Of a DNA stretch of 64,000 nt, positions 1 to 12,539 are shown one piece after another. Source of the stretch: Tigriopus japonicus (taxonomy: Eukaryota > Arthropoda > Copepoda > Harpacticoida > Harpacticidae); NCBI GenBank assembly GCA_010645155.1, contig CM021320.1, forward strand, positions 4,955,453-5,019,452, written 5' to 3'. The notes beneath the pieces are model-generated. The model searched no databases and was not told where the DNA came from. It saw only the letters and a program-made list of their open reading frames with translations. The position numbers and the translations under genes are program-made. Position 1 is the stretch's first letter. Each line of letters opens with the position of its first letter.

Positions 1-105
1 GTTGCTAAGGTTGCTAAGAGATTAAAAATGGATGAGTCCAATAACTGCTTCATAAAAGTGAGGAAACAAGCGAAAGACATGCATTTATTGATGAAGGACG
101 ATTGA
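1..105 (+). CDS. Possible 3' end of a CDS truncated by the window edge
   Basis: Frame 1 is open from the first base to a TGA at 103-105, giving about 34 lysine-rich residues (contains VAKVAKRLK and ends LLMKDD). It could be the last exon of a gene lying to the left, but a 34-codon open frame is also easily produced by chance. No domain is recognisable and no splice acceptor can be judged because the upstream sequence is missing. Low confidence. Confidence 0.2.
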   Translation, partial: VAKVAKRLKMDESNNCFIKVRKQAKDMHLLMKDD

Positions 106-2196
106 GTAAAAAAGAGAAAGACCACGTGGCGTTGGACTCTGGAAAATCTCGGGAGGTTGCGTGAGTACTTTCAAAAGTAATACCGGTCATTTGAAAGTCA
201 TTGAAATCAACAACTTTGCCGGTATCGGGTCAGATTCATACCCATTTACGACGCAGAGTTGTCATTATGTTAAGTATGTGAGTCGTTTGCCAACTTTTTT
301 TGCGCTGACCTCTAGGTGTCTTGTCGGCCCATTTCTAATTTCCCGTCCCTTTCTTTTCTCCACGTCTCTAACTCAAACTGCCCAATTTTTGAAAGTGTGA
401 GGGTGACCAACCCGGCTTTTGCGGTATTGCATTGCTATTTAAATATTTTCCTTATATTTCATCAATTTCCTAAAATCTAGGTCAATAAAACACATTCAAA
501 AATTGAAATGAAACGACCTAACCCCACAACTGAATCATTTCAAACTATTGAATAACACCCAAAAATTCAAGTCCTGAGTTTACAACTCATGGGGATTGTT
601 CAAGTTTTCCCCAACCTATTTTTAGCCTATGAACTCACATTAAAACTCAAAATTTAGGTATTCCTTAAAGTGCTTGCGTGTTGTGTGGGTCTCGCTGGTT
701 TTAAAGCCCCGGGCTCGGCCAGAGGTGGGAAAGGAGGGCAAAAACGGCACGAGCCACGATTTCTACAAACCAGGTCCGTCCGTTCAGGACTGGATAGGTC
801 GTCTTGCTCCTGCTCGTCCTCCTTCCTCATTGCTTCCTTCAAAAGGGCTGTGTCAGGGACGACCCAAGTGAGTGGAGGAGGCGGAAGCAGTGGAGTGAGA
901 AAGACGATCCAAGAAGAAAGAGTCAAGTAGGACCACACCAAGATGATCTAAATGAAGCACTCCTTAAGGGCGGCTCTGCTGACTCCATCCATCCTTCTAT
1001 CTATCCATCCATTGGCCCTTCCCTCAAGTAAATAAGTGTGCAGCAGTGGCCTCAGTGGCATCAAAAACCTCAAGCTGTCTCTAGAGTGGATGAGGCCACC
1101 CACCCCCACCCATTGAGACCTCTTCGTTGTCTTGTAACTCCATAGTTTTCCATGAATCGGACGGCAAAATCAAGATCAGTGAGTCTGATGTGAAATCAAT
1201 TGCCACATGGAGCTAAGTCACCTTCATCACCTTGGCCATAATCATCCTGATTGCCATTTCCCATTGACGTGAGGAGAATTTAGAAATTCATGGGAAAACG
1301 AGGGGGAAAGTCGCAGGTCCATTCTCCAATCACGCAGATTGTTCTCAGATCTTCATCATCCTGAATCAGAATGGTGTGAATGCTGTGGCAAGCGACTGAT
1401 GCTTCCAAGTTTCATCGACTCATTTGCCACTTAACTGAACGTGCCCATCAAATCAAGTGTAATCTATCAGTCTCTCCTATTTGACTTGGGAAGATAAGAA
1501 GACCAATAAGCCCATTTCGTGTTCTACTTTTGCAGAAAAGGGCTGGGTTTGTCATTTTTTGTGATGTAGAAGATTTTGCACAACTTCTCACTTAGTTTGC
1601 TCGTTGTCCTTCAACTCTTGAATATCAGAAGTGTCATCTACTTGAGGTCGGAACCGAATCAGTGTTGAAAAGTCCAAGAAGTGCTTAAAAGTGAAGGCAA
1701 CAGGAAGAGGAATTTCGTCCCTGACAGATGAATGCGGGAAGTAATTTATGAGCACGCATTAATGCTAAACAGTTTCCCCCTTCATCGTCCTCCTTGTCAC
1801 CCTCCTGACACAGGCAGCTGAAGCTATTTCCCCACTTACCTATGCTCAACTCTCTGTAGCCCAATGAAGACAATCTTTTTCTGCACCCCTATCTTCCTGG
1901 TGTGAGTCTGTTTGTGAGCTTTGCTATCTCACTGTTTCTCTCAGTCAATTCCCTCCCTAGGGCGATTGGGAAAAGCACTCGATTTTGGCAATCTCTGCCC
2001 TTGCTTGTTGTTTCAATACACCTAATCTTGAGTGTAAAAGTGCTTCAGTTGACATGCATTACTGGTCAGGTCTTAACAATCGTGTTTTTGCCACTCCGCT
2101 CTCCAAGTAAGGTTGTCATCATCAATCGACCTCCGGCCTTGATGTGGTCTTTGGAATTACTATTTTCACCTCAACTTGTTGCTCTACTGAGGCACG
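106..2196. other. Gene-poor upstream region of the RhoGAP gene
   Basis: No convincing coding region is visible. Short overlapping frames on both strands around 650-1030 lie in a locally GC-richer patch, which explains them. The last few hundred bases before 2197 probably contain the 5' untranslated region and promoter of the RhoGAP gene; a donor-like AAGTAAGG near 2105 could belong to a noncoding 5' exon, but this cannot be settled from sequence alone. Confidence 0.5.
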
Positions 2197-5100
2197 ATGA
2201 GTCTGGGCCCCCAAGAAGCAGAGTGGGTCGAGATCATCGAGCCCAGGACCAAAGAGCATATGTATGCCAACCTCACCACTGGCGAATGTGTGTGGGATCC
2301 ACCTCCAGGTGTGCCAGTCAAGAGAACCAATGACCACCAGTGGTGGGAGTTGTTTGATCAGAACACGTCTCGATTTTATTACTACAATGCCACCACTCAG
2401 AAGACAGTATGGCATCGCCCTGAAAATTGTGATATTATTCCTTTGGCAAAACTTCAGACACTGAAGCAAAATACAGAGGTAAAGGAGGAAGATACCAAGG
2501 CCTTAGAGAACAGATCTGCCCAAACAACATCAGCTTTGGCCTATGGGAAGCCATTGGGAGAAGCCTTTACCAACCTGAAGAAGAAAACAAAGCTCACCTT
2601 GTCCTCTTTGACCCAAACATCACCTGTGAATTCACCTCGAGTTGTTCGGAAAGTTAAACATCATCAATTTCATCATCATGGCAACAGGCATCACCGTACC
2701 AAGTCAGATGTGAGCCATGCTCTATCATCACCACCGTCTTCCTCTGAGAAATCTCGACATGACTTGACCTCTCCTCAAAGGCAGCCTTATTCACCCCATC
2801 ACTCTAGTCACCGGTACCTTCCAACGGAACAACCAACTCGTCATGGAGAAGATAAGCGACGGACAACTATTGGTCCATCACAATCCAAATATTATAGTAT
2901 TCCTCACAATTCCGTCAGGGATGTGGCCAAATCTAGAAGACCTGAGAGGCCTCCGTCTCCAGGCTCACTTGCTAAGCAAAGGAGCTTGGAAGGGGATCAT
3001 TTCAGGATAGCAACTCAGTTGTCTCTTCCTCCCACTCAAGACCAAGATCTTGTAAGTGGAAACTCTTCCCTGAGATTGGGACCTAAATTGCCTCCACCAA
3101 TCCCAGATGAAAGTCTGCCACCATTGTCAAGCTCTAATATTTCAAGATCTATTAGTTTCATGGCAAAACATCCTCTTCCAACCTCTAAACTACAAGAAGA
3201 AAACATCTGGAAACCGCCCCCAGGATTTGAATCTGTCAATGGGAAAAAATCTGTTGAATCAACCCCACAATCATTGAGACGTCACAAAGGAAGTCCAGAA
3301 AGTAACCATAGTGGAAGCAGTAGCCATTACGCAAACTCACACTCGGATGTTAGTAGCCCAATTGATGGTTATTGTACCCCAATGATCAATAGGAAGCAAA
3401 AGTCGTTAAATACTTCCTTTGAAGGTAGTGGATCTAATGGAACAAGAAGCAGCTTGATGCAACGATCTGCAAAGGGTTTTAAAGAACCACCTCAGTCTAG
3501 TCAAACACAACAACTTGCTGAGAAGTTAGACCAAGAGAATGGTTCTGATGTTGGAAAGAACGGAGAATTATCGAAGTCAAGTACTGTTGACAATGATTTC
3601 TCCACCAATGAGGAGAATAAGATGCAAGACTCAAGGTTCAAGGCACCTCTGAACAATATTTCCCATCGTTACAAAGCCCAAAAACCGAGACGAGGTCGTG
3701 GTGGAGGTGGAGACAATAATGGTACGTGGGACAGATTCCACCATGTCAACAAAATGTCTCCCCTGCAGCAATACATATTGGAACAAGCAAAGCTGTCTGG
3801 CTATAGATTTGGTGACGGTTTGGACACGACTGATCGTGACTCTTTTGTTGAATCTGAGGATGATTGGATGAACCACCATGATGATAGTGACGATTTTGCT
3901 GATGATGAAGATGGTGGGGTGTCTGATGACGTTTCCAAGGCGTCGTCTGTTGATGGAGAAGATGATCGGTTTTTGACAGAGCCTACTTATAACAACTTGG
4001 ATCCAAAATGGATTGAGTCTATGTATACAGCAGGTTACCCTCATAACTCATCAATGTTCCCTGGAATGGTTTCTGGATCCACCTTAGAACGAAACTCTAG
4101 CAATCAAGCTCCCCAACCTGCTCTTGGTTCAAACGCCACACCTCAACAACACTCTCATCACCATCTTCGACCAGCGCCTCCTGTACCCCCTCACCAAATT
4201 CCAATACCATCTTCACAAACTCGTATAAGTCAAGATGTGGATGCATTTAGTGAAGAATTTGATGTCAGAATGCGATTCAACAACCGCTCACAAGGTAATC
4301 CCAATTCAAGCACAATGCCACGACCATCTTCCCATGGACCAACTTTGCAACAAAACCCATCTTTCCCGGTGCCTTACGACGTTCTTCATCATCCATCTTT
4401 ACAAAGAAACACTCAGTCACTCATGGAAACCAATTCTAATGTGTCGACCCTTAGAGGTGGGACCTTGGGAAGAGTGAATTCAAGAACATCTGACGTGACA
4501 GAAAGTAGGGTTAGCGGTTCCATGTTGTCGGTATCAACTAGTATCCATAGCACAATCTCTTGTGAGAGTGATATTGAGAAGTATGCCATGGACAATTTGA
4601 ACATCCAGAAGAAGGGCCTTTTCAGGAAAAAATTAACAGTGAAGGATATATTGACCCACAGTAAAGAATCCTTGAAGAAACCTTTGACATGCCTGGCGGA
4701 CAAAGCATTGAAGAAAGAAGCTGTTGATATTTTCAGGCTTATGCAGATCTATATGGGTGATCGCAGAGCTAAGCAAGGAATGACCATCAATAGCGTGGCC
4801 CTTGACATCACTCACAAGGGGTACTTGAGTCCAAAAATCCGAGACGAGATTTATGTTCAACTTTGCAAGCAAACAACGGAAAATTCGAACCGTGAGAGTC
4901 TGCGGCGTGGTTGGGAATTGATGGCAATTTGCTTGTCGTTTTTTCCTCCAAGTGTCACTTTTTCTCTAGCCTTGCACGCTTACATTCACAAGCACAGGGA
5001 TCCAGGCCTAGATTATCCAGATGTGGGTAAATGGCCAATTCATGTACAAATCAGTCACTATGCCGGGATTTGTGCCAAAAGATTGGACCGCATCGGCGAG

Positions 5101-5766
5101 AGTGGCAGACTATCCCCTAAGAAACCTGTGATCGAAGATATTGACCAATCTAGGTTGCAAATATTCAGACCCTCCATGTTTGGAGGGACTCTGACAGAAA
5201 TTTTGGACATGCAAAAAGATCGCTTTCCCCATCGAAAACTGCCTTGGATATTAACAACTCTAGCTGAGCAGATCATTCAGTTGAACGGCTTAGCCACTGA
5301 GGGAATATTTAGAGTTCCGGCAGATCTAGACGAAGTCAATAATGTCAAAACTCGGTTTGACCAATGGGAAATACCGGCTTGCGCGGATTGTCATACTGCG
5401 GCGTCTTTGCTCAAACTTTGGTTCCGAGAACTTTACGAACCAATCATCCCTGATGCCCTCTACGAGGAAAGTGTTCAAGTCGGCGAGAATATTCAAGCCG
5501 CGTGTGACATTGTGGCCCGAATCCCTCCTCCTAACCACGATATCCTTCTATTCTTGATCCGATTTCTCCAGTTGTTTGCCTCTCCCGAAGTGGCACAGGT
5601 TACCAAAATGGACGCTTCCAATCTCAGTACTGTGTTTGCTCCCAACTGTCTCCGTTGTCCTTCCATGGATCCATCTGTGATTCTGGAGAACACGAGGAAG
5701 GAAATGGCGTTTGTAAAAGCCCTAGTCTTTGGATTGGATACAACAGCTATGGAGGGCGTGCTGTGA
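2197..5766 (+). CDS. ARHGAP39: Vilse/ARHGAP39-type Rho GTPase-activating protein (WW-WW-MyTH4-RhoGAP)
   Basis: A 1189-residue protein read in one uninterrupted frame. Two WW domains lie at about 9-38 and 49-75 (W10/W33 and W49/W72), followed directly by the family signature CDIIPLAKLQTLKQ. A long disordered Ser/Pro/His-rich region covers about 100-790. A MyTH4 domain lies at about 797-945 and a RhoGAP domain at about 994-1180. The catalytic arginine finger is R1039 in GIFRVPA, and conserved RhoGAP motifs LWFRELYEPIIP and NLSTVFAPN follow. Known family members (Drosophila Vilse/CrossGAP, human ARHGAP39) stimulate GTP hydrolysis by Rac/Cdc42-type GTPases, and Vilse acts downstream of Robo in axon guidance. 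The ATG at 2197 precedes the first WW domain by nine residues; vertebrate proteins start slightly longer, so a small upstream coding exon is possible. Identification is strong; the exact start is less sure. Confidence 0.95.
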   Translation: MSLGPQEAEWVEIIEPRTKEHMYANLTTGECVWDPPPGVPVKRTNDHQWWELFDQNTSRFYYYNATTQKTVWHRPENCDIIPLAKLQTLKQNTEVKEEDTKALENRSAQTTSALAYGKPLGEAFTNLKKKTKLTLSSLTQTSPVNSPRVVRKVKHHQFHHHGNRHHRTKSDVSHALSSPPSSSEKSRHDLTSPQRQPYSPHHSSHRYLPTEQPTRHGEDKRRTTIGPSQSKYYSIPHNSVRDVAKSRRPERPPSPGSLAKQRSLEGDHFRIATQLSLPPTQDQDLVSGNSSLRLGPKLPPPIPDESLPPLSSSNISRSISFMAKHPLPTSKLQEENIWKPPPGFESVNGKKSVESTPQSLRRHKGSPESNHSGSSSHYANSHSDVSSPIDGYCTPMINRKQKSLNTSFEGSGSNGTRSSLMQRSAKGFKEPPQSSQTQQLAEKLDQENGSDVGKNGELSKSSTVDNDFSTNEENKMQDSRFKAPLNNISHRYKAQKPRRGRGGGGDNNGTWDRFHHVNKMSPLQQYILEQAKLSGYRFGDGLDTTDRDSFVESEDDWMNHHDDSDDFADDEDGGVSDDVSKASSVDGEDDRFLTEPTYNNLDPKWIESMYTAGYPHNSSMFPGMVSGSTLERNSSNQAPQPALGSNATPQQHSHHHLRPAPPVPPHQIPIPSSQTRISQDVDAFSEEFDVRMRFNNRSQGNPNSSTMPRPSSHGPTLQQNPSFPVPYDVLHHPSLQRNTQSLMETNSNVSTLRGGTLGRVNSRTSDVTESRVSGSMLSVSTSIHSTISCESDIEKYAMDNLNIQKKGLFRKKLTVKDILTHSKESLKKPLTCLADKALKKEAVDIFRLMQIYMGDRRAKQGMTINSVALDITHKGYLSPKIRDEIYVQLCKQTTENSNRESLRRGWELMAICLSFFPPSVTFSLALHAYIHKHRDPGLDYPDVGKWPIHVQISHYAGICAKRLDRIGESGRLSPKKPVIEDIDQSRLQIFRPSMFGGTLTEILDMQKDRFPHRKLPWILTTLAEQIIQLNGLATEGIFRVPADLDEVNNVKTRFDQWEIPACADCHTAASLLKLWFRELYEPIIPDALYEESVQVGENIQAACDIVARIPPPNHDILLFLIRFLQLFASPEVAQVTKMDASNLSTVFAPNCLRCPSMDPSVILENTRKEMAFVKALVFGLDTTAMEGVL

Positions 5767-6378
5767 AATGCCTCCAGGTGCTTATCTTATCAGACAAATT
5801 GCAACTTGCGGCCATATTACTTCTACTAATCCACCTGAACTTTTTTTGCCGTCAAAGTTGCCATTGCAACTGCTGCCCTTACAACCTCTTTTGATTATTT
5901 CCTTTTACTGATGCTGTTCCACTCATCTCTTCGTCATGGTCGTTTCTCTCATCTTGTCATTGCAAACTCACACCCACCCTACCGCCCAATCAAAAGATAG
6001 TCAAGTTTTAGCTGGTACTAGCTTTACCGCATGCCTCATATATTTACAACTCACATCCATAGCCAGAAACCTTCAATATTATTATCGATGTCATTCCTTC
6101 TTTAAAGTTTCAAAACATAATCAGTCAGTGAACTACTTATTTGTTCAAAACGTGGTTCCTTTATGAAAGAATTTCACTCTCTCTCACCCCTTAACCATTA
6201 TGAAGTTAGTCCATTGCTAAGTCATTTCCGAAACCAAAATATGAATCGTTACTCTTTTATTACTACGATTATCATCAATGTCAAGTATTATTTATACTGC
6301 TACGCTAATATTAATACCAAACAATATTTCGACGACCAAATGTTAATACACTTGAGCCGTACGAGATACAATTTACGT
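5767..6378. other. 3' intergenic space between two convergent genes
   Basis: This region holds the 3' untranslated sequence of the RhoGAP gene (plus strand) and of the 7TM receptor gene (minus strand). On the minus strand an AATAAA polyadenylation signal (TTTATT on the plus strand) lies at about 6256-6261, roughly 120 bases beyond the receptor stop codon. No canonical AATAAA is seen for the RhoGAP gene in its first 500 bases. Short open frames here look like chance. Confidence 0.5.
6256..6261 (-). terminator. Polyadenylation signal of the 7TM receptor gene
   Basis: AATAAA on the minus strand about 120 bases past the receptor stop codon. No competing canonical signal was noticed between it and the stop. 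Confidence 0.45.
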
Positions 6379-8250
6379 TCATTTTTGGCACAGATCTCGC
6401 CAATCCTCCAAAACTTTTCTCAGAACTATAGTTCGAGCAAGATTGTTTTTATAGATATAAAATATGGGCATTAACGTGGTCACAAATAACATAGGGAGGA
6501 AATAAGCAAACACAAATCCATAACGATGAGGTACTCGTTCGATATTTGTATGAAGGTCATCGTCCACGAAGAACACACCAAGAGGAATCAAAACGAGAAG
6601 GTACATGAACAGAGCCAAAACACTTTGTCCGAAATTTGCAACATTTTTGCACTTGAGACGGTTGCCAACTTGGGAAAACCCTGAAACAAAGAAGAATAGG
6701 TTGCGTGATTATCGATACTAAAAGAACGTAAACTTCTGATATCTATGTAAGCCACCTAATAACAATCCTTTTTTATGATGCATAACTATTTTACTTTGAA
6801 ATTCGTTCGAAATAATATCTACTTCATGGGATCCTGCTTGTGATAGAATGAGAGGGCTCTTAACTTGAATGAAAGTTTTGGCCGAAATTGGACTAGCCGA
6901 AACCGGAAGGAGGTGGCTACAACATTATATACGACCCCAATTCCCTAGAAGATTCTCAATACCTATGGCTAAGAAAAAATGAATCATCGTATTGTGTAAG
7001 TTCGGAAATCATTTTGTTATAGAGTTTTTTTTAGAAAAACTAATTCCGCTTGAAAATCTATTTACCGCTCAAACTTCTCCCTCAAACTCCAAACATTTAT
7101 AGCCTTATGTCTATTTTCCGTATTGGTAGGCATATCCGAAACCGAAATTTCGCCTGATTACTTTTGGCTTACCTCTTAATCTACAGCTGAACAAAGGTCT
7201 GAAACATGAACCAACTCATAGAAATCTATAACCAAGTCCATCTAACTCCAAGCTATTTGTTAAAGCTAGCAACTTCGAAAGCAATAAAACCAAATTGTCT
7301 TATAAGAGAACTTGGCTACCCACTCGTAAATTTAACTCGTGAAGAAATTACCTGAAAAAAGATTACTTTCAAATTTGTTCTTGGTTTTGCTCTTGTGTAT
7401 ATCTGAATTCAGGGGCAAGCAAATTAATTTTCAGGGAACCAGTAAATCTCAATTAGATTCAGAGAGAAGATTGCCTCCTCTGAACAACTTCAATAGTACC
7501 CAAATATAATCAAAGGCTGCAAGGTTGGAACTTACCCAAGCAAGGGTGCTGTTTCAGACGATGAGGGACCAAAGGCTGATCAAGTCGAAGATTCCCAACA
7601 TAAATTTGAATAAAGACAAAGATATGCCAGATGAGGGAAATGATCGGAAGAAAATTTAACGGAGATTGATTCTTGGACATTCCACCGAGAAAAAACTCTT
7701 GCTCTTGCCTGCCAATGCAAATGGTATAAACTTCCTGATTCTTGCCCCAAATGTACATATCTATTAGAACAAAGAATCCCGACAAGAAGATATTTCCCAC
7801 CATAAAGAAGGTCAAAAAGAAGTCATCGTTAACTATTTTGACGCTTTTCCACACACAGTGATAAACATATCGGACACCCACAATCTCATTTGACCAGAAA
7901 AAGCCCAGAACAAAGATGAATTTAGAGGAGAAATTCCGAATCACGCAAAAGTTCTCACTGTATTGCCAACCCAAGAAGAACCGAAAGAAGTCAATGTTAA
8001 CTACGAGAATGTTGTTGAAGATGATGCACCCTTGCACTTGGAAAACCATACGATTGATCAGATTTCGCCGTTGCACGTTGCCACCAAATCGTTCAAACCA
8101 CATCAGACAATATATCAGAAAATTACCTAAGATTTCAATCAAGATATACAAGATTAGCGTCATAGCCTGACAAATTGGATCATTTGAAATGGGTACAAGC
8201 AAGTCTTCATTGGTCTCCGACTGCACAATCTCGGGGTTCATTGCACTCAT
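6379..8250 (-). CDS. Divergent rhodopsin-like seven-transmembrane receptor, two exons
   Basis: Exon 1 runs from 8250 down to 7536 and exon 2 from 6680 down to 6379, separated by an 855-base intron with GTAAGT donor and TTTGTTTCAG acceptor read on the minus strand. The join keeps frame (phase 1) and gives 338 residues. Seven hydrophobic segments can be drawn. TM1 contains the GN pair typical of class A receptors (EILGNFLIY). TM3 is followed by VRYVYHC in the place of the DRY motif, and TM7 contains LMPIFYIYKN in place of NPxxY. The start chosen is the first ATG of the open frame (MSAMNPEIV). The ligand is unknown. It could be an orphan peptide-receptor-like or lineage-specific chemosensory protein; the degenerate motifs make subfamily assignment unsafe. 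No neighbour suggests a pathway. Confidence 0.7.
6853..6889 (+). repeat. Short dispersed repeat in the receptor intron
   Basis: The sequence from AGGGCTCTTAAC to GAAAGTTTTGGCCGAAA recurs in the same order and spacing at about 56654-56690. The two copies are otherwise in unrelated contexts, so this is probably a remnant of a dispersed element. The element ends were not resolved. Confidence 0.4.
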
Positions 8251-11200
8251 TGAGGCAGTCAATGATTCAATTCAAAGTGAACTAGAAAGACTGAGAAGAT
8301 ATTGGAGATTGTGAACATCAAGAGCTTTCTCGCTCTTATTTTAAGGTAGTGCTATCCTGATCTTTCCCACTTGTGCAAAAATCAAGCTCCTCCATGTCAA
8401 AAATATCGATGTAATGATGAAAGTCAATCCATTATTGCCATATTGCCTTGTGATCGAAATTAAATATTATGATTATTTTCAACTAGCATAGATGAAAAAA
8501 CGCAATCGTATGATTTCGAAGCAAATTGCATTAATTGATGCGTAAATTTTCAACAGTGAAAAGGCTGCATTGCTGCATTGAAAAAAAAACTGTTTGACGT
8601 CAATTTCATCTTTTACATCTTTTTAGTTCCTTCTTGAGCCGTGTGGCCTAAAGTTGGTTCTATTTTAGGGGCCAGAAACGCTTACGTGAAACTGTGGGGT
8701 AAAAATCGACTATCTGGTCAAAAAAATTAGTCGAAACCGCCAAAAATGTCGCACTGGATTTAGAATTTAAAATCACATTGAAATTCTAGTTCCACCAATT
8801 ATTTATTAGGTACTGCACATGCTTAGTTCCATGACAACCATGGATGCTTTTGACCTTTTGATGTGGACCTTGTTGGTTAACATTTGAGCTAACTTCACGA
8901 AGAACTTTATAGAGATTGAACGTTCCTCAAATTGGCACTAGGACGCCATCTCCTTTTAGCGTTCAATTTTTGAGGCGTTGACTAGTGTTTAACGCCATAT
9001 CAGCTACCGCAATATTTTTTTTTCAAGGTCAGTGCTACCTTATGCTACATGCTACCTCAAACTGAAAGCCTAACACAAGATGGAGAAGAAAACAACTTCG
9101 AATAATTTCTGTTCATTATGAGTACTTTCTGTGTTCTAAATTTGGAGACACTGGAAGAGCTTTGGTCGTGGTAGTTTTTGCAACAATTGTGGCGCAGCCT
9201 AATTAGCCAAAAAAGCTTAAAAAACGTGCCAGTAGTTAACACGGCACATTTTTTATTTCAGATTTCTCCAAACCAAGGAAATGACGAGATTTTTGTAACA
9301 GTATAACGGAAAAAATAATCTTGAATTCAGTCAGCCTTTTAATTAAGGTGGTACTGCAAAATAAAACAGATTAAGTTGTTATCCATAGCAAAATTTCTCT
9401 TAAATGTGAAACACATTTGGCTAAAACTACATATATGTAATCACGCATGTGTTTACAAGTAAAGTTGTATTTTACACTTGCAAAATGTAAATAAAACATT
9501 GTAGCTATTGACATTCCCTTGAAAAAAATTAGTCGTTTTTTCCTTTTATTCACATTTTAGTGCTGGTTCATGGCTAAGTAGATCATTTTCTTAAATGATA
9601 ATCAGCAAATCTGTGACATGCCTAATTGTCAGAACTTTCAACATTCTTCTAGGAATCATTTTTAGTCTTTTGCACAAGGACTATTTCTCCTAAATTCCTT
9701 TTGCATTGTTTGCCATAAATTCAGGTTTTATCAATGAAGATCACATTTCGCTTTTTTCCCTCCGAAAACAAAGAGCAAATCAAAAAGAAAAATCATAGCT
9801 CTTTATGTGATCCCTATGTAAAACGATTTTTGAAACTAAAGTATTTGAAGACTCGACAACTGTTTTGCACAATAACGTCATTTTTTGGGTCGCTTGCTAA
9901 CGAGAGAAATATTTTCAAAAAAAAAATAGTTCAGATTACCGATCTTTAAGTATTTTTTTTGAAAAATAAAACAACAGCGGCTGTGGCGAGTGCATACTCA
10001 AGAACCGTTAGTCTGACTTGATTTTTGTATACTCTATATTTTAACATGTGCCCTTTCTCTCAATTCACTGCTTAATTAGATGATTGATAAACACTAAAAT
10101 TCTATCTTTTGACAACAACGGCCCCATTTTTATGTTTCTTTTGAAATTTCTTTTCAAATGTTGGTATTCGAAAAGATACGTCTTTAAAAAAGCAGTTTTG
10201 GCAAAAATTATGAGTCAAATGGTACATAATACAGTTAAGTCAAATGCTCAAATGCTTGTAGAGACAGACTTTTAATATTTTTGCACTGCTAATTTTGAAG
10301 CACTATAATGCAGTCACCTCCAGCCTGTCAAGGTTGGAAACTTTCTCCTTTGTTAGTCTTCGAAAATTTTAATGAAATGGATTGTGAAAGTAAAAAGTTA
10401 GCAAAAAAACAAGAACGTTTTTGACCTCCCAATTTTATCATCATAAGTTATGGAACATGGCATTAAAATAAATGTTTCTGCATGGTCATAGTTCACACTT
10501 CTTCAAACTTTTGGTGGCATTACTTTATTTTTTTGGCAACGCTGGTTCGTTCATTCTTGCGGACCTTACGGTTTTTGAAATACTTACGGATCAAAATATG
10601 AACTAAGCCTCAAGGACTTCTGGTGAATTTTTCAAATCTCACAACGAACCAAAATACTTGCTCCAATCATGATCAAAATTGGCTTTGTGATGTCAGATCT
10701 TAGGATCAGATCTTGAGTATGTCGTTTCCGAATAATTTCAATCATATTTGGACTAGAATGGGTTTCCAAACATATGCCATGCCACGTTGAGTATGATAAG
10801 TCGATGATTGAAAAAATCTCAAGTAAACTTTATTACATTTCGCGTCCCTACCAATTCCCACCTCAAATTTGCGTCGTGAAACTCTTTGAATAATATTACA
10901 TGTAATTCTGCGAAGCTTGTCAACCACATTTCCCAGAATTTCGTATGGGCAAAGACTTGAGGAAATGGGACTCTTTCAAGTAGCATTTCGAGTCCCCAAG
11001 ATGGTGGCCATTGGGATAGACTGGAGTAAGTGTGTGTGCCTGATGATGGCACAAGTGGTCCCCGGCGGAAACTGGCCATTTTATGCATTCCATGTTTGCC
11101 AAAGTGAGTAGTTTCTGTCCGGTTTCCGTCACGAGGAGGGACTTGATATTGAAGTGGGTGATAAATTTTCCAAGATGTGACGGAACGTTCTGCGGCTGAT

Positions 11201-12539
11201 GCCTTCAGAGTGCTCCAGAGAAATTGAATTTCTTCTCTTTTCCAGAGATCATGGATTTTGTGGTCCAAGTTGGGGATTCTATTCTTAGGGCTGAGGTGCA
11301 ATAACTTGGAATTGAATAGCTTGCAAATTGAATTTACTAGGGCACCTCTCCTCTGAATAAACCAACGTATGTCAAATGGGAGGGATTAACACGTTACATT
11401 ACACACCAGATAGCGCTAACAACCTACCCTTGCAGAAAATTGAGTTCTTCAAGGGTCAGATTTTGGAAAATGTTCAATATAAGACCAATGACATGGATCA
11501 TGTATGTTGAGGAGTGATGCAAAGCAATTTAAAAACAGAAGGAGAATTTAGACACCTTCAAATAAACAAAATATTAGTTTTTACGTAGGATAGGTTACCT
11601 CAGGAACCGGTCTCCTCTGGCCATTATTCTATTCAAAGTCAGGCATTCCTGATTCAATGGTTCTGAGGAACTCCTCTATTTCAGTAACGAAACTGTAGAT
11701 AATAGCAATAAAACATATTTTTTCTCAAAAATATCAGGAATTGATTTTCCAACTTCAAGTTTTGCAATGAGACAGGAATTGTTGGAATAACCTACATCCG
11801 TTAGAACAACCAGGTTTAAATCCTCGTTTTATCTAACTTTCACCCTCTTCAGAGTGTCAAGTCTTCCGAACTTTTTTCCCACCAAAATAAGGGTGGCAAA
11901 ATCTGACGAAAAGCTGAAAAAGACAAAATCAAATGTTGAAAATTGAAATATCTTTCATCCATACACATGTCAAGTTAAGTGAAGAATATACGTTTACATT
12001 ATGTGTTCTTGTGTGAAACGGTAAACATTCAAGCGTAAATAATCCAATGATGTTAAGAGCACTTTTCAAAGTTTGGGGGTTTGGTTGCTTTTTCATTGTT
12101 TACCAAATCTGGCTAGTAATCCCTCCCATGGTCAAAGAGGCCCTGGATGAAAAAGAAAAGTTTTTTTTTGTTGGGGAACCAAAAAGGAATAAAAATCGTG
12201 TTCTACTGCAACTGGAAAGAGAAAATGTTGGATTCCAAATATGAAGGAAACCTTCAATCAAAGTGCTTCATACTTACGTTTTTGACGAAATCCATTTCGT
12301 TGATTGAATCTTAGTTAAAGAACGAGAGCCGAAATTTTCCTTAGACAAAGGTGAATTGGCATTGGAAGAAATGAAATTTGGGAGAAAAAATGGCCATTTT
12401 TGCCACAACCACAAAGCCTTCGTTTTTTATTTGAATTTGTTTACTCCACGAATATTATACGTACAAATTTTTTTGCTTTAAAGTCAATAATTGCTTTCTG
12501 CTTCGGTTTTGGTTCAGCCCTCTTTGTCATTTTTTTATG
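8251..12539. other. AT-rich intergenic region without recognised genes
   Basis: No open frame here has a recognisable domain, biased composition or splice structure that would support a gene. The 160-codon minus-strand frame at 10819-11301 is the longest and looks random. Homopolymer runs of A and T are frequent. The promoter of the 7TM receptor should lie just above 8250, but no clear TATA box is seen. Confidence 0.5.

Noticed and set aside
654..1031. Overlapping open frames on both strands
   Set aside because: Mutually overlapping in a GC-richer patch with no domain or splice evidence.
10819..11301. 160-codon minus-strand open frame
   Set aside because: No recognisable motif, signal or splice pattern; residue composition looks random.
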